From contig NC_071616.1 in the NCBI RefSeq assembly GCF_014839835.1, positions 36,597,307 through 36,661,306 of the forward strand: a DNA stretch of 64,000 bases, written 5' to 3'. Source of the stretch: Dryobates pubescens (Eukaryota > Chordata > Aves > Piciformes > Picidae). Shown here piece by piece: positions 1-13,199 of the stretch. Both the position numbers and the translations under genes were made by a program. Within the stretch, counting starts at the first letter, position 1, and every line of letters starts with the position of its first letter. The notes beneath the pieces are model-generated. The model had not been told where the DNA came from. It saw only the letters and a program-made list of their open reading frames with translations, and made no database searches.

Positions 1-2699
1 GGTTGTTGGTTTTTTCCACAGTCTCATCAAGTAAGTGCAGCAGCCAAGGAGGATGTTGGTGGAGCACTGCAGGAGAAAAACTGTTAGTAGAGGAAATTAA
101 GAGCCGTTGGGACCTGCTGGGTCTAAGCAACTGAGATTTCACAATCCATAACCACAGAAATGAGGAAGAGGAAGTGAGAAGGAGATCCTGTTTAGAAGGT
201 CCACCTTATCTGAGTGAAGGAGTTCTTAGGGTGTTTGTAGGCTGGTTTTTTCCTCTCCAAGGTGGGAAGGGTGCTATCTTCCTTACCAGTGTTCTGCTCC
301 CAGGCAGGCTTACTCACACTGTGCCAGTCTCTGAGAACAGCCCAGCCTGCACTACATGCTTCCCTGTAGGGCACGTCCTGTGTGCTAATCTTTATCTCTC
401 TCTTTCTTAAGAATGTTATATCACATTTTTTCTGGAATTCCTGTGGGAAAGGTGTTTTGCATCCTGTTCAGCCATCCTGTTTTCTCAATGACTTTGCAAA
501 TTAGGAGCAGCACTCATCTCCCAGGAACAGTTCTGCGTTCACATGAGATGGTCTCTTCAAGACCTACTGGGGAGTGTAGGGATTGGTTTATCACAGAATC
601 AGCCAGTTTGGAAGAGGCCTCTAAGTCCCCATCAAGTCCAACCAATCACCCCACCCTATCTAATCAACTAGACCATGGCACTAAGTGCCTCCTCCAGTCT
701 TTTCTTAAACATCTCTAGGGATGTTGACCCCACCACCTCCCTGGGCAGCCCATTCCAATGGGCAGTCTCTCTTTCTGGGAAGAACTTCTTTCTAAGGTCA
801 AGCCTAAACTTCCCCCTACACAGCTTGAGACTGTGTCCTCTTGTTTGGATCTCTAGGACTTAACTGCTTTTCTCGTTGCTGTTGAGGCTGCTGTGGTGAG
901 CCCTGGTTGCAGGAGGAGCAGGGAAGTATTGTGGATATGATGAGTGTGAAGGGAGCCTAGTGCCTTGGGCTCACTGAAGTCGTAGAAGAGCAGCTTGAGT
1001 TTTTCCACACTGGTCCCTGACAACATTAACCTCTTGCAAAATGTCTGCTTTCCATCCTTTTTCGCCCAGCAGCTCTGAGCTTTCTGCTTTCTTACTGGCT
1101 CTTGGCAGCTTGCCCTTCCAGCCTGATAAATTAATCCTTCCAGTTCTGTTCTCCTGTTCACTGCCCTTTTCATCTTTCCCATGTCTTCCTGGAAGCTTCA
1201 GCTGTCCACCCAAGTTGCTGTAATTTAAACAATGTTAAAAAAAACAACAAACCCTCTCACTGAACTGTGTGCTTTGAATTTTCTTTTGCAGCTACTGTTA
1301 TCTGTCTGGCCTGTCAGTCTCTGTTAAAGAAAAGTGCTGGGTCTGGAGTTTGTTTTTATAGTAACAAACAAAAAAATTCAATCCTAACCCTGATTTATGT
1401 GGTGGGTTCTTGCATAGCAGGTTTGAATTTTGAGCTCCTCTACACCTCAAGAACCTTAAGAAGCAGTTGTAGTTGATGCTGCTTTTCAGGAGGTTATTCC
1501 ATATTCTGCCAGAAGTAGGTGGAGGTGATTCTGCTCTGGTGTTGAAGAGCTGATGGTGAGAAAATTTGGGGCTGTTGTATCTGGAGTATCTTCCTAGCTC
1601 TTGACTGGAGCGACCTGGTGTAACATGTACATTGAATTGGTTTGTGGGCTGATGGAATGTCCACCTGGCAACTTCCTAAGGCAGAGTGTGAGTATTGGAC
1701 GTGCTCCTGGATAAAGATGCTGAAATTCTTAGTGTAAGTGAATTCAGACCTTATGTTTTGTTAGCAGCTGAGGACAACTGCATGCCCCAAAGGGCTGGAA
1801 TTTGGGCATGTGTATGTACAGACATTTCCTTGGTGGGTGGTATAGTGGAATGTGAAGTCAGTTGACATGCTGCATTCTTTAGGGTGTCTTCTGTGCCTGT
1901 CCTATATGCTTGGGTTTTTTTTCCCTATTGTGAATGTTCTTAGATGTGACAATTTGTAGCAGCCATAGGTGTCCCTGCCTTCAGGTTACAGCCTTTAAAA
2001 CGACCTACTCTGCTGCTGACTGCAGCCTTCTCTGACTCCCTGCTTGTGCAGCTCCAGCTAGCTATTCTCTGAAGTGGTGCTCTCCCAGCTTCAGAAGCCT
2101 GCTTCCACCTTGAGTCTCGTATTAGCAGAGCGGGTCTCACATCTGAGCTGTTCTTTCCCTGAAAAGAGATGTTGGGAAAGGGATTGCCTTTGATCCTGCA
2201 GAAACTGCAGCATGTGAAGGTCAGTAGGCCCTGTATGCCATATTCCTCAATCAGAACACCTTTACCTTCTGCTCCTTGGAGTGTAGCATCATTTACAGCC
2301 CTGGTCACCTTGACAAGCGGCCGATGTACTTCCCGCTAGGAGGAGCGTGGGCTTTGCAGCTGAACGTTTGTCCTCTGGTGACTTGTCTTTCGCCAGCCTG
2401 TCACATAGCAGCTGCTATTCATCTTCTAATCCTCTGCAGTTTTTACAGACTTGCATCCTACACACACTTAGCACTTTTGGTTACAGCTTGTTCTCATTAT
2501 CTTTGGGAGGCTCTCCTTCAGCCAGGATTTATTGTGAAGTCTCTGTATTTTTAGGCTGGACTATGCTGCCTCCGCAGTTAGCTGCAGACATGGAAGGAGG
2601 GGAGGGATGTTGTGAGTTCTTCCTCAGTGGAGGGGAAAGCTGGTGATTTCCTGGCAGGCTGAATGTTTTGCACAATGAATCCTTTCATTATGCTTCCAG
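1..2699 (+). other. TMED10: TMED10 intron (upstream of exon 3), partial
   Basis: Intronic DNA before the first TMED10 exon in the window; the earlier exons lie off the left edge. Apart from a minus-strand CR1 fragment near 591-855 I see no exon, RNA gene or other repeat here. The open frames in it are short and lack coding character. Confidence 0.75.
591..855 (-). mobile_element. CR1 LINE 3' fragment
   Basis: The plus strand reads the reverse complement of a CR1 3' end: a 'tcacagaatcagcc' start, then the reverse complement of the 'ttggacttgatgatc' block, then the complement of the 3' ORF2 coding end ('gggcagcccattccaatggg'). It is a 5'-truncated, clearly diverged copy inside the TMED10 intron. 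Confidence 0.85.
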
Positions 2700-2773
2700 G
2701 AACAGGGAGGATGCCGGACCAGCTCGTGACTCTGGATATGAAGCATGGAGTTGAGGCAAAGAACTACGAGGAG
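2700..2773 (+). CDS. TMED10: TMED10 exon 3
   Basis: Acceptor 'cttccag' ends at 2699 and donor 'gtatgt' starts at 2774. The exon begins with two bases of a split Gly codon and encodes the end of the lumenal domain ([20 protein letters not shown]). It ends in phase 0. Confidence 0.93.
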
Positions 2774-5700
2774 GTATGTCCCCTGGCTGCTTGCACTGCA
2801 GGCTCCCCTTTCCCAGCACTCACGTGATGCCATTTGTAGATCTGGGGCTCATGATGGGAAGCTGTTTTCCCAGTGGTGATGAAAGCCTGTCTGCAGCCTA
2901 CAATTCCAGTGAAGCTTTGTGTGCTAGGGGAGAGAAAAAAAGACGTCAACTAAAATTAATTCTGTACTCTGGGAACTGGGGCTTAATGTGTGAATATCTT
3001 TGCTAGGACAGCATGACCTAGCTTCTGGCCATAGGCATTAGAGGCACTAAGAGACTGATAGGTGAAGTTTCCCCAGCCCTCGCAGCAGAGGGCGTTTTAG
3101 GTTAACATCAGATCCTCCTAAAGGTCAAGTTGTGTCGTTACTGTTCTTACCTTCCTGACTGTAAGATGTACTGGCTCAACAGCCCCGAGAGGGTGCTTGT
3201 GCATTTCTAAGGACTGGCAGTGTGTCAATGTAAGGGTGTTTAGCAGAGTAGGAGTTGGTGTGAAATGGGTGTTTGAAGGTGGGACACTGTAAATAGGCAT
3301 AAAGCCTAAATATTCCCATCTCAGCAGGACATAAGCCTTCTTAAACTCAGGAGCCAGCCGTGTGGAATAGCCGCTGCTTTGTGGCCGCGATGGGCCTGGG
3401 TGGTTTGGATGCTGAATTTTGATGGCTGCTACTGTGCTCACTAGAATTAGGAGTCAGTTAGCCCCTAGCATGGTGGAGAAGAATTCCTGCCTATGATTGC
3501 TGTGTCTCCTTTCCTGGTCAGAGAGGAACAGAGCAATCATTGCTGATGTCAATCTAGAGCATGTTCTACATGAAGAGTGAAAAAGCATTTGAGGTCAGGG
3601 AAGAGTAAAGCAATCATTGGGCCATCTGTCTGGCAATCAGCTGCTGAAGGATTACAAGATGTTGAAATCCTATGGGATGACCCCTGGGAGTGTAACTGGA
3701 AGGATTATGGTGACTACATTTACATAATCTCTTTAAATACAACCCTGCAGCACACTGTGAGTGGTGCCTAGAAGTGGTGTTCCTAATGCAGAAAGATTCT
3801 CTTATGTCTGTGTATCTGAGTACTCGCTGGTTGTACTGATACAACTCTCTTGGAATGAAAGTATCCATTATGCTTGTCAGTGTAGTTAGATTGAGGGACA
3901 CATGAGGAAAAGAAGGATTTGGGCTTGCAATCCCACCTGATACCAAAATGCAGATCTTGGCAGGACTGGCAAGCATCTGTGACTTGTGAGGACCTCTTGG
4001 AGTGACAGGCTGTGTTGAGCCTGGTTGAGTTGTGTGGCTGCAGAGGACTTTAACTGGTTTGCTCTTTGTACAGCTGCTACAGATGTTTAGCCACAGTGCT
4101 TTGCAGTGTGCTTTCATTTCTTTTCATCCACTTTCCCCAGGTAGCTGTAGTGTTTGTGGGTGTTGATTTGACAGGTTGCCATAAGGCCCTGGAGGGGAGG
4201 ACTGTTGTCCAGGCTTTTCTCCTGGAGTTGCTGCTTTTTTGAGCCTTTTGCTTGTGATGTTCATCTACTAAAAGGTACCAGTGACCTGTCTTTCCCCCCA
4301 GTTCTTTTTGAATTGATGCAGGGAGACTTGATTCAGGGGACTGAGTGACAGTCACTGATACTTGTGCATGGATGCATGGAGGGAGAGGAGGGTTGATGTC
4401 CAAGCCTAGCTTCATAAGCTTTGTTAGATCCAGATGTTCTTGGAGAATAGCAACTGGGAGAGTGAGCTGGGTTATAAAACCTGAGTATGGTACTGTCACA
4501 CCTTAGTTCTCTGAGGTAGGGAGGAATAACTTTTCTTCATTTGGTAAGTAGAAATGGAGGTAGCAAAAAGTAAAAAGACTTTTCAGAGTGCACCAAGAAA
4601 GTCTGTTGATCTAGGTTCCTTTCCAGATCAGCTACTTGCCAGTTCTTCACTATAGCATGTCTCTTTCTATGCTAGGAAGGGAGTTACACTTTGACAAATC
4701 TTTGAGTTGCCCCCAAACATGTTTGGTGGAGCTCTTGTCTTGATTGTTCTGGTGGTCCAGATGTTCCTTCTAGGATGATGGTGTTCCACCATCACAGGTG
4801 CTTGGTGGGCTTTTTGCAAGAGATCCCTCAGAGCAGCTTTGCATGTGGGCTTCACTAGGGAAGAAGGAGATTCCAGGATGTGCATCTTGGTGTACAAGCA
4901 GGACTAAAAGTAGCTATTGGGTGTTTATAGCTACACCTGTTAAGAGAGATGAAAGGCTGCAGGATGGAGCATGCAAGCCCTGTTTTTTCCCCAGTGGAAC
5001 CTTTGTAGCCTTCTGTGAATGAGGAAAAGTGCCCTCCAGGAAGATAACAGAGATAGGCAGTGTGGGGTTAGCTTGTCAGTAAAGCTGCCTGAGTTAGCAG
5101 AGCTTGGGCCATAGGCACACTTGCAATTGTGCCCATTTTCCAGCAAAGCTGCTATCAGTTGATGTGTCCAGGCTGCTGGGTTTTCTGAGTGTAACCTACT
5201 AGATAGAAAGCAGGAAGGGTTTAACCTCCCATTTCCTACCTCTCCTCACAAACACACTCCAAAATTGACACTGCTGTGCTGGCAGAGCTGTAATATACAG
5301 CTCACCTCAGCATAAAAATCCTCAGATGAGTGCTTGATGGCTTGCAGCTTGCCAGGGTACATGTGTCATGTGCAGACCCTTCAGTGAAATGGATGATTAG
5401 CTTAGCTCTGGCTTGGTCACAAGCATCTCTTCAGATGGACTGTGATGCCCTAGCAGCTGCCTCGGGAAGTTTCAGGGATGTCTTCACCTTGGGCACCCTG
5501 TTGCCTGCCTGTCAGCACCTGGACCACTGAGGGATGCCACCCAATGGCTTATGTCTGAGTAATCCTGTGTGGTGGTGAGACTGATGGAGAGCTGCAAGTG
5601 CTCTGTTTTCTGTAGCTCATCTTCTGCTGCGGTTACTTGGGGACACAACGTTTGGCCTTCATGAAAGGGGGGGCTGTCATTTATTTGTAATAGTGACAAA

Positions 5701-7389
5701 TACTACACAAGAGTCAGAGTGACCCAAACCCTATGCTGTAGCAATAGCAGGAATTGCAGTTGGCTTCCTTTCAGCAATGTCCTTGTGTCGTGGATTTTAC
5801 ACAACGGTGTAGTCAGGTTGCAGCCAGGCGCAGGGCAGGAACATGTGCTTACACGTTCAACTTTAAGTAGTTGCCCCTGTGGCCTGTGCTTTGCCATTGA
5901 ATGTCCGGTGGACTTCTCTTTTGGGGTACAAGTCTGTGAGTTGGGGGTTGCACGGTCGGCACACTGTGTCCTGTGAAGCCAGCTCTGAGGAGGGAAGTGA
6001 CTTTCGCTCTCCAGCGGGTCAGAGGCAGCCGCCCGTCCCCTAAGCATTCCAGCAGCGGCCCCTGGTGGTTTGAGGCAGATGCGGCACTTTGTAGCTGCGT
6101 TAGCCCTACCGAGCGCACACAACCCTGGGGGTTGTCAATCTAAGTGAGAAGCCCTCAGCTCTTGTGGGTGGAATCAAACCGCTACTACTGGGAATGAGGC
6201 TGCCGGAGCTTTCTGGGGCGTGTGGTAGCAGTTAGCAAAATGAGTCTCGGTGCTAATAGCCTGTGTGCCTATAGCACGATGTCGTATGCAAGTTAGTCAC
6301 CTGTATCTCAGTCTGTGAGCTCTATTCTCTGGAGGTTTAGTCATGTGGCACCCTCTTCTACCCACTCCCAGAAGCCAACTGTGAATAAGCTAACATTAGG
6401 CCGAATAAGGAAGAAATGTGCTTGTATGCACACTGTGTTCCTCAGCTGTGTAGGTGTAGCAGGAGAGTGTTTTGGAGAACAGGTGGGAGAAGTGATAGTG
6501 CTTTATGCAATGGTAGTTTCTGGCTTGTAGAGGCGTTTCCCTAGGGGAAGGATGCCCCAGATCTGTAGTACGTGAGGAGGAGTGGTTCAAACTGGCAGTA
6601 AAATCCCACGTGGGAGCTTTTGGTTTTGGCTCAGTGATTGCCTTACTCTTCTATTTTCTAGATTGCTAAAGTGGAGAAGTTGAAGCCTCTGGAAGTAGAA
6701 CTGAGGCGGCTGGAAGATCTTTCAGAGTCCATTGTTAATGACTTTGCCTATATGAAGAAACGAGAAGAGGAGATGAGAGATACAAATGGTAAGAGATGGT
6801 GTGCTCCTTCAGAGGGGTGGAGCTCGGAGACCCCTTACTTCTGATGAATGTGTTATTAGGACAGCATTTGGAGATCAAGCAATTGTAGTGGTCTCTGCCT
6901 GTTCTATTCCTAATAAGCGAAACCTGCTGATCTATGCCTCCCTCTGAAACAGGCAGTGAGTGTTGTGTGTCCCAGCTCTAGAAATCAGTTCTTTCTGTCT
7001 CCATTCCTAATGTCAATTACTCTGTACCATTTAGTGTTGCCCATTATCCACAGTTTCACCTTGTTCCCCCTTATTATCCTTCTCCTTGTTCCCTCTGCTT
7101 TTATTCTCAAGTGCTGCTGGTGCTTCAGTGCCCTTGCCTTTATGTTGTGTGATGCCTTGCCTTTGAAGTTTCAGGGGGATGGGGAGAGAAAAATCCTGGG
7201 AGCTTTGCCCCCTTGAGGTGCATCTGTGATGTTAGCCTCCCATGCCATGGTTTGTTTTCTGTTTCAGAGTCAACAAACACCCGGGTTCTGTACTTCAGCG
7301 TTTTCTCCATGTGCTGTCTCATCGGACTGGCCACCTGGCAGGTTTTCTACCTGCGTCGCTTCTTCAAGGCCAAGAAACTAATTGAGTAA
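2700..7389 (+). CDS. TMED10: TMED10 (p24 delta-1 / TMP21), C-terminal half
   Basis: Exons 2700-2773, 6662-6788 and 7268-7389 (stop TAA 7387-7389) encode about 107 residues, the C-terminal half of a p24-family protein of about 219 aa in human. In order these give the end of the lumenal GOLD region ([17 protein letters not shown]), a charged coiled-coil segment ([17 protein letters not shown]), one transmembrane helix ([18 protein letters not shown]) and a short cytosolic tail, [11 protein letters not shown]. The FF and KK signals in the tail bind COPII and COPI coats. p24 proteins cycle between ER and Golgi and help package GPI-anchored and other cargo; TMED10 has also been linked to gamma-secretase and to unconventional secretion. 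Splice phases close (0, 1, stop). The N-terminal exons are outside the window. Near identity to human makes the call secure. Confidence 0.97.
2774..6661 (+). other. TMED10: TMED10 intron 3
   Basis: A 3.9-kb intron. Two long minus-strand open frames (3614-4117 and 4077-4499) have no recognisable domain and are probably chance. A locally GC-rich patch lies near 5990-6120. No CR1 or other element recognised. Confidence 0.7.
6662..6788 (+). CDS. TMED10: TMED10 exon 4
   Basis: 127 nt between acceptor 'ttttctag' and donor 'gtaaga'. It encodes the juxtamembrane coiled coil ([20 protein letters not shown] and on to [12 protein letters not shown]), through which p24 subunits form hetero-oligomers. 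It ends in phase 1 with a Glu codon split across the intron. Confidence 0.95.
7268..7389 (+). CDS. TMED10: TMED10 exon 5 (last)
   Basis: The acceptor is 'ctgtttcag'. Codes for [10 protein letters not shown]..., the single transmembrane helix and the [11 protein letters not shown] tail with its coat-binding FF and dilysine signals, then TAA. Confidence 0.96.
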
Positions 7390-7623
7390 TGGATCAAGTC
7401 CTCCTCTCCCTCCTCCCTCAGACCCAGCTGCATGCCGCTGGGACACAGCCGTGGCCCCCTGGAACTGTCTCACAGATGATACCCACTGGCTTTTCTATGG
7501 GAACTTGGACCCTAAATGGGGAGGGGAGCCTAAACAGCGGAGGCAATAGGGGACTTGTGAAATCCTGTTGGATGTTGAGGGTGGGGGAGGTTGTGATGGG
7601 TTTAAGGGGTTCCTGGGGCAGCA

Positions 7624-7633
7624 ATTAAATAAA
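7624..7633 (+). terminator. TMED10: TMED10 poly(A) signal
   Basis: Overlapping ATTAAA (7624-7629) and AATAAA (7628-7633), about 240 bases after the stop codon. This implies a short 3'UTR of roughly 7390-7650; a longer one cannot be excluded. Confidence 0.7.
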
Positions 7634-10600
7634 AAAAGATGTTTCCATGACAGCTGCAGCAAGTTTTTGCGCTGTCTGTTTTTCTACAATCTTGACTTGA
7701 TAATGTCTCCCACCTGTCTGTGACTGTTGTGTTACTTTGAGATGCTTGACCAGGCTTCAGGTGCCATGCAGCTAGCACCGGGGCAGAGCAGGGCATTCCC
7801 TGTTCTGACCAGCTGGGAGCTAAGACTCATATGGATGAAGATGAGTGCAAAGCAATAGGATTCATCCTTCCAGCAGGGCCTGTGGATAGAGGGAGGTCCA
7901 AGGTTTGGTTCCTGTTGCGGACCTCTGTGTTTCTCCCTGTGGGAGCTGGTGTCTTGTGCTGGTAGGTCAGGGCACTTGGGCATATGATGGTTCAGCCTGG
8001 AGGAAGGGGAGCCTTGAATGGAAGGCTTGGCAACACGTTTGAGCTTGGAAAGGAGAAGCCTGCTTTGCTCAAACGAGCTGTCCAGCCTTGGTCCCACCCT
8101 TGCTCCAATGTGCTTGTCATGGATTTGCCTCTCTTGTTCTGAAATGATGCAGCAGTTTTCCTGAAAACCTTGGTCAGGGACAGCCTTTAGTACAGATAGG
8201 AGGCCTTATATACAGTCACAGAACAAAAAAGATCAGGTTATGCTTGGAAAATTGGTCTTAGATTGGGCAGGAGACTTTTTTTCACCTAGCAGTCTAGCGT
8301 TTGTCCAGCAGGCAGCTGGCTGAATCTCCTTTGCTGAGACCTCAAAGCAGGGTGGGCTGCTGCTAATGTGAAGTACGAAAGCCTGTGCTCTGCTTTGAGG
8401 TTTGGCAGTTTAAGGTGTGCTTTGCAGGTTGGCAGAGGAGTTATTGGAAGAAAAGCAGTACAGGGTAGCAATAGGCTAATTCTGTGTCTGAGTGGAGTCT
8501 GGAGGGAAGTCTGCTCTCGACAGAATTCTTCTCCTGTGCGGTACTACAGGGAGCAGGCAGCTTCTCATCATTTCTCAGCTGTCCAGATGACAGGATGTTA
8601 AACAAGCCAGACTGGGGAAAAAAACAGGCAGTTCTTAGGCAGTGATTAAAATTCTTTCACCTTCTTTGCATTCCTTCAGAGCAAATGGTTCAGCAGCACA
8701 GCATTTTTGTCTCATATGCCTAGACACTTATGGCTAAGGCAGGAGTTGCCATGGCCCTGGGCCTGGACTACCATTTTGGAAAAAAGCATGGGTTTATAGT
8801 TTCTGATCTGTTGCTGGGAAGGAAACGGTTTTCCAGGGTGAGGCAATGGGAAAGAGGATTAAGGATGACCTGTCACCTGAATACATTTGTATTTAGCCTC
8901 TTCTTTGCCATTGCCAAGTTCCCGAAGTTGTTAGTCCCGTAGGCAGTTGCTGAGATTGCTTTTAATTTGTTTCTTTTTTGGTAAAGCCATATTAAGAGCC
9001 CAAGTCCACTCCTCTGCCCTTGCATCCATTTTTATCCTTGTATGGTTTTGAAAGCTGTTACAGTGCAGAACAGCAGCGATGCCACAGGACTGAATTACAG
9101 AAGTAATCTGAAGGTAGCTTTAGGTCCTACAGTTTGAAGCCTGTAGATCTGTTAAGGTTTTGCATTTGTTTTTATATAACTTGAAAAAAGAGGACAAGAA
9201 AAGGGCTTTTCCATCTTGTCTGTTTTGATCTCCTCTCCCCATCCCTATTTGAATACAAATACCTTAAAAATGGCATCAAGGTCTTATGTTCCCCAGGTGT
9301 CTGTTACACTGTCATTGTTCTGGTGTTGCTTTTTTGATCTCCACTGTACTGGTCTGATTACTGAGGAGCAGGCTGGGGGGACTGGTATGGATTTACCTGT
9401 AATGACTGATTGGGGGGATTTTTGTCAACTTTCTCAAATAAAATTTCTTTGGGGGAAACCAACCCACCTCAGTTGTTTGTGTGAGTCTTGTCCTCTTTGC
9501 CTGCATTCCTACCGCCTGCTGTTTCCTGTAAGCTGACCCGTTACAGGAAGCAGCAAGTACACAGGCACCCTGCAAACCTGTGGATTCCTTTAGCAACAGT
9601 TAATTTCTAAAGAATTTTAGAATTCAGGACTCAGGAAAAGTACTGGCTTGCACAGGCTTCTCTGTGGAGTGGGACCAGCATAGCAAGCAAGTGACCATTT
9701 GTTCGCTTCCCCCCCCCACTTCCTTCCTAATTATACTGCTCTGTGCAGAGGAGTTTTGAGGCTGATAGTGAAATGGGGCTGGTGCCCTCGAGTTTTTCAT
9801 CATTGCCAGCCATCTGAAAGTTAGTTCATTAAGATAAAGGGAATTAATTTCAGGTTTGCACTTTAGCAGATAAATACTAAGCTGTTGCAAAGATGAGTTA
9901 GTCTTGTGTGAGTGGCAGATGCTTACTGAAGAGAGGGGCAGGTAAATCCAAACTGCTGTCAGATCTCTGTTGAGCCTGCGAGGCTTTTGTCGTGCAGTAG
10001 CCAAGCAAGAGGAGCCATGGAACAGGACTAGGGGCACATAAACACTACCTAACTAGTCAGTGTTAGCAGGGAGGATTTCAAGAAGGGAAATTCCCAGATC
10101 TTTGGATAAAGGATAGCCTCTGCAAGGTCTTGCCCAGATGCATACTTTGAGTGTGTGAAATCGCACAGCTGTTCTCCTGTGGTAGGTTGGCAACGAGTCT
10201 GGGCTGTTGCAGAAGACTGTGGATGCAGAGCTGGTGTCTTCATCCCATTTTACTTCTGGGAAATGGGCTAAAGTTGAGCTGTTGCAGATACTTGGGTCTG
10301 AGCCCATCTTTGTGTGTGACAGATGCATCGCTGGTAAATCTATAATTGCCTGTAGCGAACTGCATCAGACGTTTCCAGCCTCTTCCACCCACTTGTCAAT
10401 GTGACTAACGATTTAATTATCACACTACTTAACACACTGCGTGAGCATTCCTAAGTAAGGTTTATCTTCGTGTATTCCCCCTCCTGCTGTGCCAATGTGG
10501 GCTGCACCCTGTACAAAGTGCCTGCTGCAGCTGCTGGCTGCATGCACGCGTAAGGGGATGAGCATGTTACACACTCCATTGCTCATTTCTTACAAGCTGC

Positions 10601-11258
10601 TCAGGTATGTGAGAAATAAACCAAGTGTGCAACACCTGTCTTTGCTCCTAACTGGTGGATCAGGGACTTGTGACAAACTAGCTTGGCAACTGGTTGGCAA
10701 GATCATGAGGGGATTCCTGCCTGTGCATTTCAGGGCTTCCTGTGGCAGAGGTTTGGGAAATTATGGCTTCTCTCCCCCTGCCAGTTGATGCGATGTATTT
10801 CTCTCTCTCAGCTTTGATTGTGTCCCTCCACTCTGTTAGCCTTTCATAGGTGTGAAGTGGCCTTGTCCTTAGTGAGCAAAGTTTCGGGGAGATGCAATTC
10901 CTGTATGTTCAAGGTGGCTTGCTGGGAAGGAGAGCGCACAAATCCGAAATGGATGCATCTTTCACAGGAGGGAAACAAAAGTTCAATCTGGTGAAGGCCG
11001 CAGGAGTTGCTAGTTTTGTCTGCTGCCCTTTCTCCACCTGACAAACTTAGCTGGATTGTGGTTGTTCTGTGGTTCCTCCTCCAGACAACCACTGGTGGTG
11101 GTGTGATGTCCCTGGCAGGCCAGCCTTTCTCTGCAGAAGGTGAAAAGAGCAGAGGATTTGGAAAAACTGCCTGTTTCTTGGGCCTTTGTGTAAACCTGAA
11201 GCAGATCAGCCAAAGCTTTTGCTGCAATATTTGCTGCAATGCTAATACTTGTATTTGC

Positions 11259-12330
11259 TCAGCAATGTTTGTAGGAAGCCTGTTTTGCTTTTCTTTGGAA
11301 AAGGAGTTGAGAGTTGCTCTGTTTCAGCTGCAGCTGAAGTGACCTAAGCTTCCTGCAGAATGGCACTAACAGATGCCTGATCGCTCCTCCATTGCTAGAG
11401 GTCTGTGTCTTCGTCACCTTAAACTCTTCCGCACTTCCAGCTTGCTGGAATGCCTGCCAGTGGAGCTGTGGTCTCCAGGTGTCCATCTCTAGTGATCTTT
11501 CCTGTGAGGATAATTTGTCCAGCTTGTGTTTGGAGAAAGCTGCCGTGTCCTGAAGGACTTCTTGTATTTCACTTTTTGCAGTAAAATGTACACCTTCAAT
11601 AACTTCCTTTGAGGGCATGTGACTCAAAAAAGGCAACAACAGAACCATGCTCCTATTGCTCTGACTTACTCTTCTGCAGTTTCTTGTCACTGAATTTCCT
11701 TTCACAACTGATATTCCTGAGGTACCTCTTCCCTGAGTTTTTACATCTGCTGATTATGTGATCTTTGCATAAGCCACACCAGGAGGTTCTGTTGGAATTG
11801 CAAGGAGAATAACTTGGTTTTTTCTTGGGTATATGTAGGATGCTGTTCCTATAGCCACCACAGATACAGGCAGAGAGGAGGGTGTGCTTGTGTTTTTCAG
11901 CTATATTCCATTGCAGCTCTGGTCTGATCTGCTGCAGAATTTTACACTCTAGGGTTTTCTTGCCCATACCAGCTGCTCAGTCTTTTATTTCCTCCTGAAT
12001 ATACTTTGGATAATCTTCCCCCAGGTGTAAGATATTTGCTATACATACGTAACTGGAATCTCATGGTGTTGTCTTCTTAAGTATAATTGACCATGTAGCT
12101 GTCTTGTGATTTCTTCCTTCTGAGTGTGGGCTGCTCCTTCATTGCCTTAGCAACATCATCAATGTACTGTCTTGATTCTGAGAACCGTGAATGAGATCTT
12201 TGAACTAAGGCAGATACTTGCTGTGATTTGGTTTAAATGGCAGTGTTCCCACCCTTATCCAAAACCATCATCATTCAGTAACAACTTTGCAAGAGGCAGA
12301 ATGGCAGATTGCCTCTAGGTTGTGTGATGC
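11259..12330 (-). pseudogene. Unidentified decayed coding-like block
   Basis: Read on the minus strand, this stretch gives successive protein-like segments in different frames, none intact over the whole length. Examples are RQYIDDVAKAMKEQPT (about 12150-12200), SWCGLCKDHIISRCKN (about 11740-11790) and PSKEVIEGVHFTAKSEIQE (about 11560-11620). The composition (charged, Cys-containing, few low-complexity runs) is unlike the other intron-size frames in the window. No promoter or full exon structure is visible. I do not recognise the family. It may be a retrocopy of a host gene, a lost gene, or an old mobile element; if it is virus-derived it is a broken fossil with several interruptions. Confidence 0.3.
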
Positions 12331-13199
12331 CTTTAAATGCTTGAGTAAAAAATTCCATGTAAAGTCGGGTGTCTGTTTTTTTTTAGTCATATGCCAATAA
12401 ACCTGAGTGGGTGGTAACTGTTACTTTCCTTAGGGGAGTCTTGCTGTGAGAATTCCTGCCCTGCTTTTTTCAAGCATAGTAAAGGCAATGCTGTGGGCTG
12501 GCTAAACCCAGTTGTAGCTACTACTGCAATCATTTTAGGGAAGAATTTCTAGGAGGCTGTAGGTAACAATGGGTAAAAGAACTCTGCTTTTCAAATTGGA
12601 AAAGTTGAAGCTTGACCTTTCAAGTTAGTCCTGTGTTTGTTTTTTTCACAGCTGTTCCAGATTCCTTAGTCCCATTTCTGTGAGATTTTTACCATCTAAA
12701 TTTTAAAATAATTATTATCATTTGCTGGATGACATTTTGCCAGGTCGCCCCCTTGCAGTAGAGGGAGTGAATGATCCCTAGCAGACCATGTCTGAGCTTT
12801 TTCACATGTTCCTGCAAGCTGTCCCTGCTGCTTGGAGGGGAACGACATCTTTGGCAAGAGTTACGATGCACAGCAAATAAACTTGGACAGAAGAGTTATT
12901 CACTTTTAAGACAGGTGCACGTAGGCACTGCATTGCAAAGAACCCCACTTGTTGTTTCACACTTTGAGTAATACAGCATCTTCCTGGGGGAGCTGTGTAA
13001 GAGCTAACTAGGCTTTGTTGTACCTGATTTTATGGATTTCAGCTCCTAATGTCTCCTGTCAGGGTCTGATCACCTGTTCTGCCCCCCATGGTTCACTTCT
13101 CCTTTCCTGTCTGTGGTTGTGCCTGCTGAACTTTGAAAACAAAATATTTAAATGATGATGGTGTGTGTTATCTATGAAGAAAATAAATCACTTATCTAA

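Noticed and set aside
3614-4499. Two overlapping minus-strand frames (167 and 140 codons) in TMED10 intron 3
   Set aside because: No recognisable domain, biased composition, and no splice or promoter signals; probably chance.
5703-6122. 139-codon minus-strand frame in TMED10 intron 3, near a GC-rich patch
   Set aside because: No homology or motif recognised; the GC patch is too short to call an island.
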